Part shown: positions 49,402-61,320 of the stretch, piece by piece
Numbering within the stretch: position 1 is the first letter of the stretch
How the letters are laid out: the number at the start of each line of letters is the position of its first letter
Assembly: GCF_018812025.1 (NCBI RefSeq)
Contig: NC_063053.1
Location: 13,620,623 to 13,684,622, forward strand
Direction of reading: 5' to 3'
Length of the DNA stretch: 64,000 nucleotides
From: Megalobrama amblycephala
Lineage: Eukaryota > Chordata > Actinopteri > Cypriniformes > Xenocyprididae
Position numbers and translations under genes: made by a program
Notes under the pieces: model-generated
Told to the model about the DNA's origin: nothing
Database searches by the model: none
The model's input: the letters and a program-made list of their open reading frames with translations, nothing else

Positions 49402-49912
49402 TCTATAAGTGTGTAGACCAAATCTTGAATTCCAAAGTGTTGTTTATTTCCAGTGTCTTTCTCAGCAAGCTTTATGTATAAATGTCCTGCTTTGTAAAAC
49501 ATTCAGCACACCAGATGGAGACAGAGAGAAAGTGAGAGTGTTAAGCATTTCTAACACAAGAACGCTATAGACTGGGATAGAAAATAAGATTGAGCATCGC
49601 TGCTTCGCTTTGTACCAAGTCGTGTGCTATTTTTAGCATTTTCTCACAAAAAAAAAGCATCCACAGAACAAAGACAGAAGTAAAATCTTTAAAAGATCAG
49701 TTTTATTGTATTTATTTATTTGTTTGTCTATGTATTTGTTCTGTTCTGTTAAGAACTTTTTTTTTGTTTGATTGGTTTTGCTTGTTTGTTGGTTTGCCTC
49801 TCCTATCCAGTCATTTCCTCTCTTTGTCTGTCCTATCAAATTTAAAATTAAATGTAAAATTAAGGTAAATAATATAATAACTAAGGCTAATAATTAAAAT
49901 TAAGGCTAATTT

Positions 49913-50045
49913 CAGGTGGATGCTGCACATTGGTGGTGGTTAAGGAGATTCCCCCTTCCATATGTAAAGCGCTTTGAGTACCCAGAAAAGCGCTATATAA
50001 ATGTAACAAATTATTAAATTATTATTATTATCATTAATATTAATA
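49913..50045 (+). repeat. Retroposon-like 3' tail with (TTA)n
   Basis: 'GGTGGATGCTGCACATTGGT', 'GGAGATTCCCCCTTCCATAT', 'GTAAAGCGCTTTGAGTACCC' and 'AAAAGCGCTATATAAATGTA' followed by ATTATTATTA units. I know this as a common zebrafish-type repeat end; the head is not present. Confidence 0.6.
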
Positions 50046-50304
50046 ATAATTATTAAAATAAAATACATAATTTTAAAATGAATATTATTGTTGTTGCTGT
50101 TGTTGTTCAGTTCTCTTCTGATGCTTTTAATATGTTCTTCTAGCCTAGTCAAAGCCCCATATCAAGATATTATTATTTATCCCTGAATAAACATGCACTT
50201 GTCAGATTTGAACCGTTTCTCCCTGGGGATCAAATTGACTCCAGCAATAACACAAAAGTACAAATAAAGAAATCCATGAGTGATATGTTTGTTTTATTTT
50301 ATAG

Positions 50305-50484
50305 GAGCAGTTCCCTTTCTCATAGTCCAGATCAGAGTCGCCGTTCTGCTCTTCGGCCTGTATCTCGCAGAACACCCCCCATAACCAGAGGATGTCTGAA
50401 TGCCATTGGTGGATCAAGAGATTCTGGTCCTGCCTACCAACATCTACAGGAAGTAGACAGCTCAGAGAGGGAGTCAGTGAGAAG
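50305..50484 (+). CDS. nrg3: Neuregulin 3 exon: cytoplasmic tail (SRRTPP...GPAYQ)
   Basis: 180 nt. Residues SSSLSHSPDQSRRSALRPVS then RRTPPITRGCLNAIGGSRDS then GPAYQHLQEVDSSERESVR align with NRG3 SLSSCCSPGQRSG...FRRTPPSPRSRLGGIVGPAYQQLEES. SRRTPP and GPAYQ.L are the clearest landmarks. The segment is rich in serine, arginine and proline, typical of an unstructured signalling tail. Both flanking introns are phase 2 and the length is a multiple of three, so the exon could be skipped in frame. Donor AG|GTTAGT is weaker than the others; reading through it would add about 28 residues before a TAA at 50570. Confidence 0.95.
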
Positions 50485-50912
50485 GTTAGTTAGCAACGTT
50501 AATTTGCAACAGGTCAATGAGCTTAATACTAATTATTTAATGCTTGCGCATAGTCCTGCCCCAATGGATTAAACCGCCGTCCATCATTCTGTGAGGGATG
50601 GGATGCATTAATGCAACGAAAATTGCATGCAAAGATTTATTTATTTATTTTTTTTTTTTGGGTGGCATCCATGCGAGTCGGTTGTGGTAGGTGACACTTT
50701 CGGCCTCTACCAGGACCTCTCTGTCTGCTCCCTCGATCCACTGATTTATGAGCCAATCCATAGTTTTAAACAACAGCTTCTACCACAAAACCCTAAGGCA
50801 GAGAACTTTGTAATTTTTTTTCTGTTTCTCCTGTATCTTAGATATGAATTCAAAAAGTTTATCCAGGTTCAATATATAAAGATTTATTTATTATTTGTTT
50901 GTTTTCCTCTTA

Positions 50913-51375
50913 AAGAGGACCTATTATACTTTTGTTTTGTTTTTTTTGTTGTTTTTTTGTTTTGTTTTTTACATTTTCAGCTTTCTTTAGTGTGTAAATG
51001 TTGCTCCCTGAAACACCTTGATTGTAGTCTTGAGCTTTCTTCCGGGAATGTACACATCACAATATTCCTTAAATAATTTAAATAATTCCCGCCCAAGGCA
51101 TATGCAAAATTGAGCGCATCAGGCCTGGTTGAGTTGCGTTAGTGGTGTGTTTTTTCCACCCTGGATCTAACACGGTTATGGTAAGGGTTGTGCCATTTTC
51201 GAAATGCACGAAGCGATTAATGAAATACAATACTGATCCAGCTGACCAATCAGAGCACAATGCTCTTTTCGGAAAGAGGTTTTTTTTAGTCTGATTTATG
51301 AACAAAAGCTGGTTCTTTTGTTTTTTATTTAGGGCTAATTTGCCCAAAGTAACTACTATATGTCTCCATCTGTGA
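50913..51375. mobile_element. Possible TTAA element, one end only
   Basis: TTAAAGAGGACCTATTATAC at 50912 resembles the end of a fish TTAA element family, and 51090-51300 has repeat-like sequence ('GACCAATCAGAGCACAATGC'). I do not find the matching right terminus before the next element at 51378, so this may be truncated. Confidence 0.35.
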
Positions 51376-51377
51376 TA

Positions 51378-52635
51378 TTAAAGGATTAGTTCACTTCAAA
51401 TGAAAATTAGCCCAAGCTTTACTCACCCTCAAGCCATCCTTGGTGTATATGACTTTCTTCTTTCTGATGAACACAATCGGAGTTAAAGGTGCTAAAGAGG
51501 ATCTTTTCGTCGACTGAGAAACCAAAGACTGTCATTTCAAAAGACTGAGTTTTTGAAATGAGCGCATGCGTAAGAACAACCCCTCTCATTCGAAGTAACG
51601 CCTCCCAAAACTCGTAAACACTCGTATTGGAACACGAGTGTTTACCACCGGCATTCGCTGTGTTGTGTTAGTGGATTCATTATGTCGGACTCACCGCAGG
51701 TAACTCATAATCTGCAGTTGTTACTCCTGTCTCCTGACAAAAACATTGCATGCGGCGCCTGTGGAGAGTGGAAAGTTACTGGAGCGCGCAGCCGCGCTCG
51801 TCTCTCACAAGGAACGTCATGGCAGTGATTGACAAGCCAGAGGGCCAATCCGCGCACGTCTCTCACAAGGAACGTCACGGCAGTGATTGACAAGCCAGAG
51901 GGCCAATCGTTTACGCGATGATCACATAAACGATTGGCTGATGTTTAAGGCCCTACCTCGTGCACAGATGATGTATATTAATATTATTCCTTTCAGTGCA
52001 CCTAATAAATAGTCTTTTATCAGTTAGTAAAGACAGTTTCAAGTAATATTGCAAAAATGTATAAAACAAAACATCCTCTTTAGCACCTTTAAATGAATAA
52101 ATATCCCGATGTATCCAAGCTTTATAATGGCATTGAAAAAAAAATCCATATTTAACAATTTTTTAAGTAAAATATCTAGCTTCCGCCAGACCGCCTTCCG
52201 TATTCAAGTTACGAAGAAAGAGTAAACTGGCATCTCGTCAGTTACACTTTTTCCATAGGACATAGCGTAAGCTTTTTTAACTGCAAGACTGGAAGGCGAT
52301 CTGGCAGAAGCTAGATATTTTACTTCATAACTTGTTAAATACTGTATGCATATAAAAATTTTTACACAAATGCATCGCTTCGCTTCAGAAGGCCTTTATT
52401 AACCCCCCAGAGCCGTGTGGAGTACACATTTATGATGGATGGATGAGAATGTAAGCACTTTCTTCAGCTCATATTTGTTGATCCCGGTCACTGCCATTAT
52501 AAAGCCTGGATGCGTCATGATATTTATTAAAATATCTCTGATTGTGTTGATCAGAAAGAAGAAAGTCATATACACCTAGGATGACTTGAGGGTGAGTAAA
52601 GCTTGGGCTAATTTTCATTTGAAAGTGAACTAATC
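51378..52635. mobile_element. TTAA foldback element hosting a nested element
   Basis: Left TTAAAGGATTAGTTCAC with 'GAAAATTAGCCCAAGCTTTA', 'CTCACCCTCAAGCCATCC' and 'ATGACTTTCTTCTTTCTGAT'; the exact inverse series appears at 52553-52635, ending GTGAACTAATC. Without the insert at 51483-52092 it is about 650 bp. 'TCTAGCTTCCGCCAGACCGC' near 52178 pairs with 'GCGATCTGGCAGAAGCTAGA' near 52296, forming the inner hairpin. Related to the AAAGGGTTAGTTCACCC family, with a distinct body. Confidence 0.82.
51483..52092. mobile_element. TTAA-flanked element, nested, with internal duplication
   Basis: 610 bp with 20-bp perfect inverted ends TTAAAGGTGCTAAAGAGGAT. Removing it leaves CGGAG-TTAA-ATGAATAAATATCC, restoring the host sequence, so the target was TTAA. 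Inside is a tandem direct duplication of about 56 bp (51800-51853 and 51855-51909), sharing 'CGTCTCTCACAAGGAACGTC' and 'CAGTGATTGACAAGCCAGAG'. No coding capacity. Confidence 0.85.
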
Positions 52636-55600
52636 AAAAATGAAAGTGAACTGTGAATTAATTGAACCCCCAATACAAACTCATGCATGATGTCACCACT
52701 TGTGGGTGGGGCCCTGTCTCTCTCGGGCAAGAAAGGCCCCATGATTGGTGGTATGTCACTGGCAAGGTTTACTTTTTATTGTATGGTAAAATACATTTAC
52801 CCAGAGTGTATCTTTAATGGCTTTGTGAATGTGCCATAAAGCCTGTTTTATAATTGCTCCCAAGTTTTCAGTGGTGAGTGTATGCCTTTGTCTCCATGCC
52901 GACTGTGAGAGCAACAAGCGGGCTTGTCTGAGCTCTATTATTGAAGTTTTGTATGCAGGCATGACTCACTGAGACAGGAGGGCACTGGGGAGTGCTGCCT
53001 TTTCTAGGAGCAGCACAGCTAATAAAAACTACACTGTCATAGCCAATTAAACAGCCAGTGATATATCAATGGAATGGCCAGTCCTGGATGAGTTTGCTAG
53101 AATGGGCCAGTCATCAACTCGCACACACTATAGGCTATCCTGGCCCAGTTAGGTTTTCGTTTGCTATACAGGAAGGCTTTGTAGTGCGGAAGACACCACC
53201 TCGCCTTAAAATCTCCAACGGGGTCTCAGCACTGACCTATTTCCCGCCTTCCAGCCTGCATAAGAATATTTCTCTGCCGGAGAGAGCTCTGTTACCATGG
53301 AGACAGGCTGGGATACGGGACAGGAAAGAGAAGGAGAGAGTGGGAGCGAGACAGGAGAGGAGTGACGGGAAAAAAGAGAAAGGGAGGGAGGAAGAGAGAC
53401 CGAGATAGAACTGTTTTGCATATGACAGCAGAAAAAAAAAATCTTGGCCGTCTCATTCCTTCCGTCCCAGAAAGCTTGCTGTTATCTTGCTAGAATGGCT
53501 TACGTAGGGAACAGATTTCTCATAGTGTTATTGTTCCCTGTATTTTTAGACAGAAAGGTACCTGTAAACCTCCCTCTGGGTCGTCTGGATTCCCTTGAGC
53601 TGAGTGCTTTAGCAAGTATGTAGACAGCATTTATAATTGCTTACTCATATTAAGTCCTGCCGTTTTGAATAAAACAATCCAGTGATTTCCCAGAATGCAG
53701 CATGCCTCCTACTGACACATATTTTCTCAGTGGCTGGTTTCCTGGACAAAGTCCGTTTCTAATGCCTGACCTCATCTTACAGCGAGTGTTTGCTCATTAA
53801 AGTGTTTTCAGTAATAGGCTTTCAAAGAGGCCGGGCTGTTCATTATACAGGACCTCAAAACATGCCTTGAATATATTTCACTACAGTGACAGCCATCGAG
53901 CTGTTTTCTTTCCAGCTAATTCATTTCAAGCAGGTATCTGAAATTGTTACGTGATATGTTGAGAACAACAGCATAATCTGCAGAGAGGCACGACAATCAC
54001 TTCCTTCGGATGCTACCTACTAACCTTCAAAAGTGATGTTTCCTCCTTTCTTACAAATAGCAGGAAATGATCTGTCTATTCGTGAGATACATAGAGTGAG
54101 TGTCACTTATATTTATATAAGCAGACCACCAACAGTATCTTTTTCAATCTGGCAAGCTATAATTTGATTGGCTGACTGTGGCGAAGGGCGGAGGTTTCTT
54201 TGTTTTTCTTGTTTTAAAAAGAAAAATAAGCAGAATTTGCCAGGTTTGTGGCATCAGACCATTGAAATATATTAAACGTCATTTTAGGCACTTAGTAGAA
54301 AGTATTCTGCTTTGTTTTCTGAGTTAGGCCAGTGAATTAGTCTGTACTATAGTTTTGGATGTACATAAACATTTTAATCACAAGTCTACACATATTTTCT
54401 GCTGTTTCTCTGGGAACTGGGTCCTGAGGACTGGAGTTGAGAAACATTGCTCTAAATGACAGTCAGACAGGCTCTTCCTCTCTGTATAGGTGGAATAAGA
54501 TGCCGTGTGAACCAGACCTTTTGTCGTATAGTCAAAGGTCTAGATATATATGCGACTAGAGGAGAGATGGAGAGAGGGTCACTGGAGAGACGTGCTCAGC
54601 AGAAGGAGCTTCATTATGAATTTCTAGTCTTGTTCAAAAGAGCTCTCTGTTGACATTGCGGATTTCTGTAAATGATCACATTAAATCAAATCATGATCTC
54701 TAATCTTAAGCAAAATCTGACAAACGCAGGCTAAATCCATGCATCCTTAACTGTTTCTAAGTCTTGATATTTCATTATGAATGATCCATGGCCTGCTGGA
54801 ATACTTGACATTTCTGTCATATCTACTGTTTTATAGAAAATAGAATCAGACAATTTGCCTCCCCTTGATTGAGGCTTAACTCTGACTCGGTCATTATCAG
54901 AAAAAGCAGTGCTTGGTTAAATATTGATGCTTTGAGAAAAGCCATTCTTTGTCAGGGATTATGAATTATTACACAAAGATAATGAATCAGGGGAACAATA
55001 CTGATTGCTCCTAAATTGAGAGATTAGTTTACCAAAGGTCTGGTTGGATGGAACTTCTGCTTTCATCCCTTTTAAAAGAATTTTGCAATCAAATCGTCAG
55101 AAGATTAACTTGAGGACGACTGCCACGGGGAGCAGCCAGTTCTGAATCAGGAAACCAGCTAAAGCCCAGCTGAACTAAACGATTATGAGTCAGAGAAGAC
55201 ACTGGGCTACCAGCCAGACAGAATGAATGTTGAATGGCTAATAAACTGAGATACCTGAATGTGTAGTAATTGTGTTATTCTGTCAACACTTAATAGCCTT
55301 GTGTTTTATAAGTCGCATTAAATCATTTATTATGTCAGACATTAAATTTCAAATAATGTCTGCTGTGATGACAGGGTGAATTTCATGTTTTTCACATTTT
55401 CAAATACATTCTTGGATCCCACTTTAATTTGCAGAGAACTATAATAAGTAAGATATTCGTAGTTGTTGACTTTGTCTAAAAGTGTACACAATGAGCTCTG
55501 TACAGCAAAGAAAATTAACACTGACTCAACCGATGGTGCACATTTAGGGCGGGACAGTTTGACAGACTAATGGCAAAGGCTGCATATACCAAGACGATTC

Positions 55601-55744
55601 ACTTGTATTAATATGAATGGTAGAAAATGCACCATGCAATATTGCAGAACAAGTCTTGCTGCAGAGTCATAAAACTTGCGCAATACACATGCATATTGAC
55701 TGAACCAACTTTGAAAATACAATTTTTAATGCTATTTGACAGTA

Positions 55745-57164
55745 ATGCCGCGTGTCCACCAAAGCGTTTTTAGCCAGCTGTGAGCCCTTGAGAGCACTTT
55801 TCAGTTAAGAGGCTTTGTTGCTATGATATGGCATTTCCACAGCACTGTTACTTGTAACTGATTTCGCAGATAATTTGTTTCAGATTAAAGAATCAAAAAT
55901 TGAATTTACCTTGGCATAGTTGAATAACAAGAGTTCAGTACATGGAAATGACATACAGTGAGTCTCAAACACTATTGTTTCCTCCTTCTTATGTAAATCT
56001 CATTTGTTTAAAAGACCTCCGAAAAACAGGCGATACGTAACAGTCGGGATCATTAATATGTACGCCCCCAATATTTGCATATGCCAGTCCATGTTCAAGG
56101 CATTAGACAAGGGCAGCCAGTATTAACGTCTGGATCTGTGCACAGCAGAATCATCAGACTAGGTAAGCAAGCAAGGACAATAACGAAAAATGGCAGATGG
56201 AGCATTAATAACTGACATGATCCATGATATCATGATATTTTTAGTGATATTTGTAAATTGTCTTTCTAAATGTTTCGTTAGCATGTTGCTAATGTACTGT
56301 TAAATGTGGTTAAAGTTACCATCGTTTCTTACTGTATTCACGGAGACAAGAGAGCCGTCGCTATTTTCATTTTTAAACACTTGCAGTCTGTATACTGCAT
56401 AAACACAACTTCATTCTTTATAAATCTCTCCAACAGTGTGTAATGTTAGCTTTAGCCCGTTAGCCACGGAGCACAGCCTCAAACTCATTCAGAATCAAAT
56501 GTAAACATTCAAATAAATACCATACTTACATGATCCGACGCATGCATGCAGTATAGGGTTGTATTAGCTGTGTGAACTTTGTAAATACAACGTATTATAG
56601 TCGAGAGCTCGGGGGGGCAGGGAGCGTGCGATTTAAAGGGGCCGCAGCCTGAATTGGTGCATAGTTAATGATGCCCCAAAATAGGCAGTTAAAAAAATTA
56701 ATTTAAAAAAAATCTATGGGGTATTTTGAGCTGAATCTTCACAGACATATTCAGGGGACACCTTAGACTTATATTACATCTTGTGGTTTTAGGGCACCTT
56801 TAAAATTTTCGACACAATGTAGAGTACTTGCTATGTATGTTTGGAGACCAGCGATATTAATTTCTCATCCATTTTGTTCTGTTCTCTGCTTGTTGATGTC
56901 TTTATACAGCAAGAATTTTGTGACAGCTGGTCGGTGTTGTATTTGTCCCACCCCTCCTCCACTTTGACTGGACGGCTGGCTAAAAAGTGACAGTGATAAG
57001 AGCAGTGTTTTACTCAAAGTTGAACATTCTTCAACTCTTCAACGCCGAGCGCTCAGAGCTTGAGCGTGAAAAGATGCTTAAAAAACGCGGCGCTCCCATT
57101 GAAAACATTTGGAAAAGTACGCTAGCCGCTGGTAAAAAAAAAAAGCTTTGGTGGACGCATGGCC
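55745..57164. mobile_element. DNA element with GTCCACCAAAGC termini, interrupted
   Basis: Left 'TGCCGCGTGTCCACCAAAGC' followed by GTTTTTAGCCAGC; right, read inverted, 'GGCCATGCGTCCACCAAAGC' followed by T-run and ACCAGCGGC. TAA sits directly outside each end (55743-55745 and 57165-57167 region), consistent with a 3-bp Harbinger-type duplication, though the ends are imperfect. The TTAA element at 55890-56803 is inserted in its left half. The frame 56987-57250 is inside it and has no domain. Confidence 0.65.
55890..56803. mobile_element. TTAA-family element (GGGCACCTTTAA end), left end lost
   Basis: About 90% of it matches the complete copy at 61995-62959 by eye: 'TTGGCATAGTTGAATAACAA', 'CGGGATCATTAATATGTACG', 'AAAAATGGCAGATGGAGCAT', 'ATGATGCCCCAAAATAGGCA' and 'ATGGGGTATTTTGAGCTGAA'. 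The right terminus GGGCACCTTTAA is intact (to 56803). The left TTAAAGGTGCCC is absent. Confidence 0.78.
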
Positions 57165-57567
57165 TAAGAAACAACATTTATGGGTCAGTTCAGGTCATTT
57201 TCTTGCTGGATTTGAAATATTTAAATGTAAAATTGGCAAGCAGTTTTTGAGATTTCAGTATTTCCCCCTTCTAGTAGATAAGAGTTGGTCTTGCATGGCT
57301 AAAATAGTTGCCTGGAGGTGTTTGAAGAACTTGGCAAGAAGTAACAGTGTTCATGAACCTATTTGAACCAGTCATTATTTTTGAAATTGTGTTTGTTGAT
57401 GCTACAGGCGCAGAAATTACACACTTCAGCTTTATTCGACTTTTAGAATATGTATCCATTCTTCTTATGATTCAAAGAAACATTCCCAAGAAACACTCTA
57501 ATCATTTTCTACATACATTCCTGTCTTTTTCTTAATCACTCTGTCATCTTTTCCTCTTTCTTTGCAG

Positions 57568-58135
57568 GAACATCTCCAGCCCAGGTAATGACCTACATCA
57601 GGATTCCTTTTACAATATGCAAGCCTCACAATCCTCAAAATCTTGGAGCAGCCACTTAGACCACAGGTGCGCTAGGAGCCTCAGGTCAGGCGGACCTAGC
57701 CAGAGTCCTCCTGCTCCCTACCGACCCTGCTCTATCCCAATCATCCCCTCCGTCCACTCTTACCAGGATGAGGTCTCGTGTATGCAAACTGCCCCTACTG
57801 ATGGAAGCAGCCGTTCTAGCCCTCTGGAAAGCAAAGCAGATGCTTCAGCTGTCAATCAACAGTCCAACGTAACGGTCTCCAACCGAGCGGCCAGTAGACG
57901 GGAGGAAGTGGCTTCGCTACTTGACGAGGCTCAGGAACAGCTCAGAGCGCTAGCACATGCCCAGAGGAAACAGGAGGACATCAGTAGCTTCGTCCCTCAG
58001 GGGGCCAAAGAGACTGTGTGCATCCTTTTAGCAAATGGGGGTGGACAAGGGGGAGTGGCCACTTTTGGGCCTACGGAGACTCACTTAGTGAGCCCGAGAG
58101 ACACACACAAAGATGCCACAAAGCCTGGCCAATGA
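57568..58135 (+). CDS. nrg3: Neuregulin 3 last coding exon with stop
   Basis: Enters in phase 2 (completing R), then NISSPGNDLHQDSFYNMQAS and on to a TGA at 58133-58135; 188 full codons. Two landmarks fix the family: SIPIIPSV at 57731-57754 (mammalian SVPIIPSV) and the helical REEVASLLDEAQEQLRALAH...QRKQED at 57899-57979 (mammalian QEVKILLETVQEQIRILTDARRSED). The latter could form a short coiled coil. The C-terminal 40 residues (glycine-rich, ending DATKPGQ) diverge from mammals. Acceptor CTTTCTTTGCAG. A donor-like CAG|GTAATG lies 17 nt into the exon, but using it would remove most of the tail. Confidence 0.96.
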
Positions 58136-60069
58136 GGAGTTGACAGGACTAACTACAAACGTCCCGTGTGTCCTGGGGCTTCGGAACGCTCTGCCAAAAT
58201 ACCACCGAAACCTACCGTTGAATTTCTGAGGACCTGCTGTGGGTAGAAGCGTGGGAGAGTGGCAGTCTCGAACATGTGAAAAGATAATTTATTTATATGC
58301 ATTTATTTAAGGAGAAACTTCTACTTAGAAAAAGAAACCAAATAGTCTGTCATCTCCATGGTGTTTTTAACTGTATAAAATATACATAAATATATATAAA
58401 TGGATATAAATATATGAATTCAAACTGGTGACCAAGTACAAAAAAGGAATATGGGAATGAGAAACTTACTTTTGTAATGTATCAGCTCCACATTCTTAAA
58501 GACTTGATGCTCGGTGGTTTAGAAAAAAAAAAAATATTTAAAAAAACAAAAAGGAGTTTTTCCACACGTTTCACTCATTTCCAGCCAAGCTAAGCTTGTC
58601 CGACACACAATCTTGTGTTTTGCACCTGCAGCAGCTGTGTTTACTATCACCGTCCCGGTCACTGTCCTTTACCCTGCCAAGGAATATGGCTCCATCTGCC
58701 TTTGAAAACAGTGGAATATGGATTACAATTGGACTAAACTTCAAAACGCTGATCGTATCCAGGCATGAGGTAACTGATAGTTAAGCACTGCCTCCAAGAC
58801 ATCGATTGGAAGAATTTGGTGTGTCTGTCCATTTGTGGAGCAATCTGCATTTTGTTTTTTGTGCCTCGGTGCGTTCACTCCTTCATTTTGATTCAGATAC
58901 GAGTAAGGATAAACTAATGGAACAGAGCACATCCTGCAGCGCACCACCTGAGATGCACAAACAGACCGTCGTCGCCTCTCTGGATGGACCGAGGATATTC
59001 CAGCACGGGATAGGGGGTGGGGGTTGGGGGGGCGTTCTCGGCCAACACAAGGAGCTTTGGTGTTTTTTTCTTTTCTTATGGAATTATCTGCTGCTTTCTG
59101 GGAAGGTGTGTGGGAGCAGTGGTCACTATGAGTCTGTATGCTACCTTTGGATTGGGACATAATATTTCTGTGAATTAACAACCAAATGTGGTAAGCAAGA
59201 AAAATTAACAATGAATCTTTGGTGAAGCTGTTTCTTTGTTAGTTTTGTTTCATTTTTTTTTTTCTGACCCCCAATTCACACAACTGTGCATGTTGATAGT
59301 ATTGTTTTGCAGAAATGACTTACTGAGAAGGCCCACAAAGAGAAAAACGCATTATAATTGACATGCATCTGCTGATTTCAACCCAAATCCTGGTATAAAA
59401 ACACAATTGGTCTGCTGAGTTTTATAGATCAGTCTTAATAGACCTGTGCTCAATGACGGCATTATTTCGAACGGACTTTTTTATGTGTTGTTGTTCCTCC
59501 TCAAGCATTTATTTAAGACCGCCAACTGTAGTTTGGTTTTAAGACCTTTGTTTTTTTATGCATGTTGCATTTGTCCTTTATCAGAGATAGTGCCTGCCAT
59601 TCCAGAAATAACTCAAGGCCAAGATTAAATTAAACATATCTCCTGGTAAAAGAAGGCAAAGTAAAGGTTAGCCTGTGGCAGAAAGGAGGTATAAGGGCAG
59701 GCAGATAAGACTTTCACTTGATCTTATAAAACCTTTCCCTGGCAAAAGCACTGACCTCATCAGGGAATTGAAGTGTGGATGGCATGTCTTTCAAATACTA
59801 CACATGCCAAAATGTAATCATGCATCAGAAGTAGTCACAAAATTACTACTGTATAAGGGAAAGACGGGATAGATTTAGATCTTAAAGCTATACTATTTCT
59901 TTATCAGACAAATTACATTTTTATTACATACTTTTATAATGTAAGTTGGTTTAGGACAGTTCTAGGATTTCAGTTAGATACGAGTTGCTGTTCAGATGAA
60001 ATTCAGAAGTTTCCAAAATAGTATGTTTGTTTATGGAACCTTGTTTTCTGCCACTACATAAAAAATAAA

Positions 60070-60310
60070 AAAGGTAATTGTGACTTTTTATCTCACAATT
60101 TTCACTTTTTTATCGCAATTGTAAATTTACATCTCGCAATTCTGACTTTTTTCTCAGAACTGCGTGATATAAAGTCCCAATTGTATGTTATAAAGTCAGA
60201 ATTGCAAGATATAAACTCGTAATTCTGAGGAACAAAGTCTCTTTTTTTCTTCATAATTTGACTTTATAACTCTTAATTGTGTTTATATCTCACAATTCGG
60301 ACTATTTGTT
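60070..60310. repeat. Interspersed repeat in the 3' UTR (AAAGTCAGAATTG units)
   Basis: Alternating forward and inverted copies of 'AAAGTCAGAATTGCAAGATA', 'CTCGTAATTCTGAGGAACAA' and 'TCTCACAATT', giving a hairpin-prone block. It appears to lie within the nrg3 transcript. Confidence 0.65.
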
Positions 60311-60905
60311 AGTATGAACATTCATGATTGTTTTTTATGTATGCATGTCGCTTCATCCATCTCTTTTTATGGGCATAGGTAACCAGAAACTTCACACGCT
60401 ACAAAGATGATGCCACATCACTAAGTGATCTATAAAACTGCAGACTGGTTCATTTCCAGGTCATAGCAGCAGATATATAAACCGTCCACCATCTGTTATA
60501 GCTATTAATGTTCATTTTCAGTTAAAATGATGTGGGAAATGTTTCAGTTGAGCTGGACCATATTTTGTACACTAGTGCTAAAGTATATTAAATTATGTTT
60601 TTGCACAGTTACAATGTATGGTACTTTATGCTGTCATTATTCCAGAATGCAAGGGATGTGATTGATGAATTAATTACTGAAGGCAGTATATCGCAAGACA
60701 TGTTTCGACAGTTCGCAACTGTAGAAGGTGTAACACGAGCACAACCGAAACTTCATGGTTCTGTATAACAGTCCCTTGACGTACTTTAATGTGCAATTTC
60801 AAAATCAAGAAATTTCTGTTTATTCTTGTATGTGCAAAACTGCATTATTGCCCTCCCAATTGAAATAGTTTTTCTTTTCATTTAGTTCATTTTTTTTATT
60901 TTTTC

Positions 60906-60911
60906 AATAAA
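60906..60911 (+). terminator. nrg3: nrg3 poly(A) signal
   Basis: AATAAA, followed after 12 nt by TTCAGTGTTGAAT and TGAGTGCC (G/T-rich downstream element). First canonical signal with a good downstream element after the stop codon. Confidence 0.65.
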
Positions 60912-61067
60912 GATGAATCTTCAGTGTTGAATAATTTTAGAATGAGTGCCTTTTTTACTAAATCATAAATTATTAATAATATAAATCCAAAAACATCAGA
61001 CTACATAAACCAGTGTTATTTCAGAATTGTTTATACAGTGGTAATATATTTCTTAATATTTTGAATT

Positions 61068-61320
61068 ATCTTTTATCTTTGTATTTATTTACAGTTTTCA
61101 TTTTAGTTTTAGTAATTTTATGTTCTTGTCATTTTTTTTTTTCTATTTAGCCTTTATTTTTTATTTCAGTTTTTAGTCATTTTAGTATTTCAACATTTTA
61201 TTTCAGTTAGTTACTCAAGGCAACATTTATTTTTTTTAAGTTTTTCATCTAATATTTCAATAGTGAAATGATATTCTGTTGTTGCATCTTTATTTCAATT
61301 AACGAAAATGTTCTATCCTG
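61068..61320. repeat. A/T-rich interspersed repeat, second copy
   Basis: 'CAGTTTTCATTTTAGTTTTA', 'CTATTTAGCCTTTATTTTTT', 'TTTTAGTATTTCAACATTTT' and 'AAGGCAACATTTATTT', parallel to 9931-10195. Confidence 0.65.

Larger units (their letters stand above)
46515..50304 (+). other. nrg3: nrg3 intron, 3.8 kb
   Basis: Dominated by the three-layer repeat nest at 46983-48175, with (CA)n at 49372 and a repeat tail at 49913. 48180-49370 shows nothing I recognise. Confidence 0.88.
50485..57567 (+). other. nrg3: nrg3 intron, 7.1 kb
   Basis: Contains a possible element start at 50913, the nested TTAA elements at 51378, a purine-rich stretch at 53280-53410, and the nested element at 55745. 52640-55740 has no repeat I can name apart from a short transposon-end-like 'GGACTGGAGTTGAGAAACA' at about 54429-54447. 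I looked for, and did not find, a counterpart of the extra mammalian tail segment (…LPIQLWC…). Confidence 0.85.
58136..60930 (+). other. nrg3: nrg3 3' untranslated region
   Basis: About 2.8 kb from the stop to just past the poly(A) signal at 60906. A/T-rich with ATTTA-like and (AT)-rich stretches (58276-58420), and containing the AGTCAGAATTG repeat block at 60070. Overlapping frames at 58596-59211 on both strands are non-coding by-products. The true end is inferred; an earlier AATAAA-like site near 60063 could also be used. Confidence 0.7.

Noticed and set aside
53058..53408. 116-codon frame in the last intron
   Set aside because: The C-terminal half is low-complexity arginine/glutamate from a purine-rich tract, and there are no matching splice sites in frame with nrg3.
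50485..57567. Search for an extra tail exon matching the mammalian LPIQLWC segment
   Set aside because: Nothing similar was found by eye; total tail length without it is already close to the mammalian length, so I do not claim a missing exon.
57568..57584. 17-nt exon ending at the donor-like CAG|GTAATG
   Set aside because: The frame and homology (IIPSV, REEV...QEQLRAL) continue well past it in the same exon; use of this donor would delete them and no acceptor is needed.
58741..59211. 156-codon minus-strand frame in the 3' UTR
   Set aside because: No domain, overlaps a plus-strand frame of 118 codons in the same place, and lies in untranslated nrg3 sequence; length is within chance.
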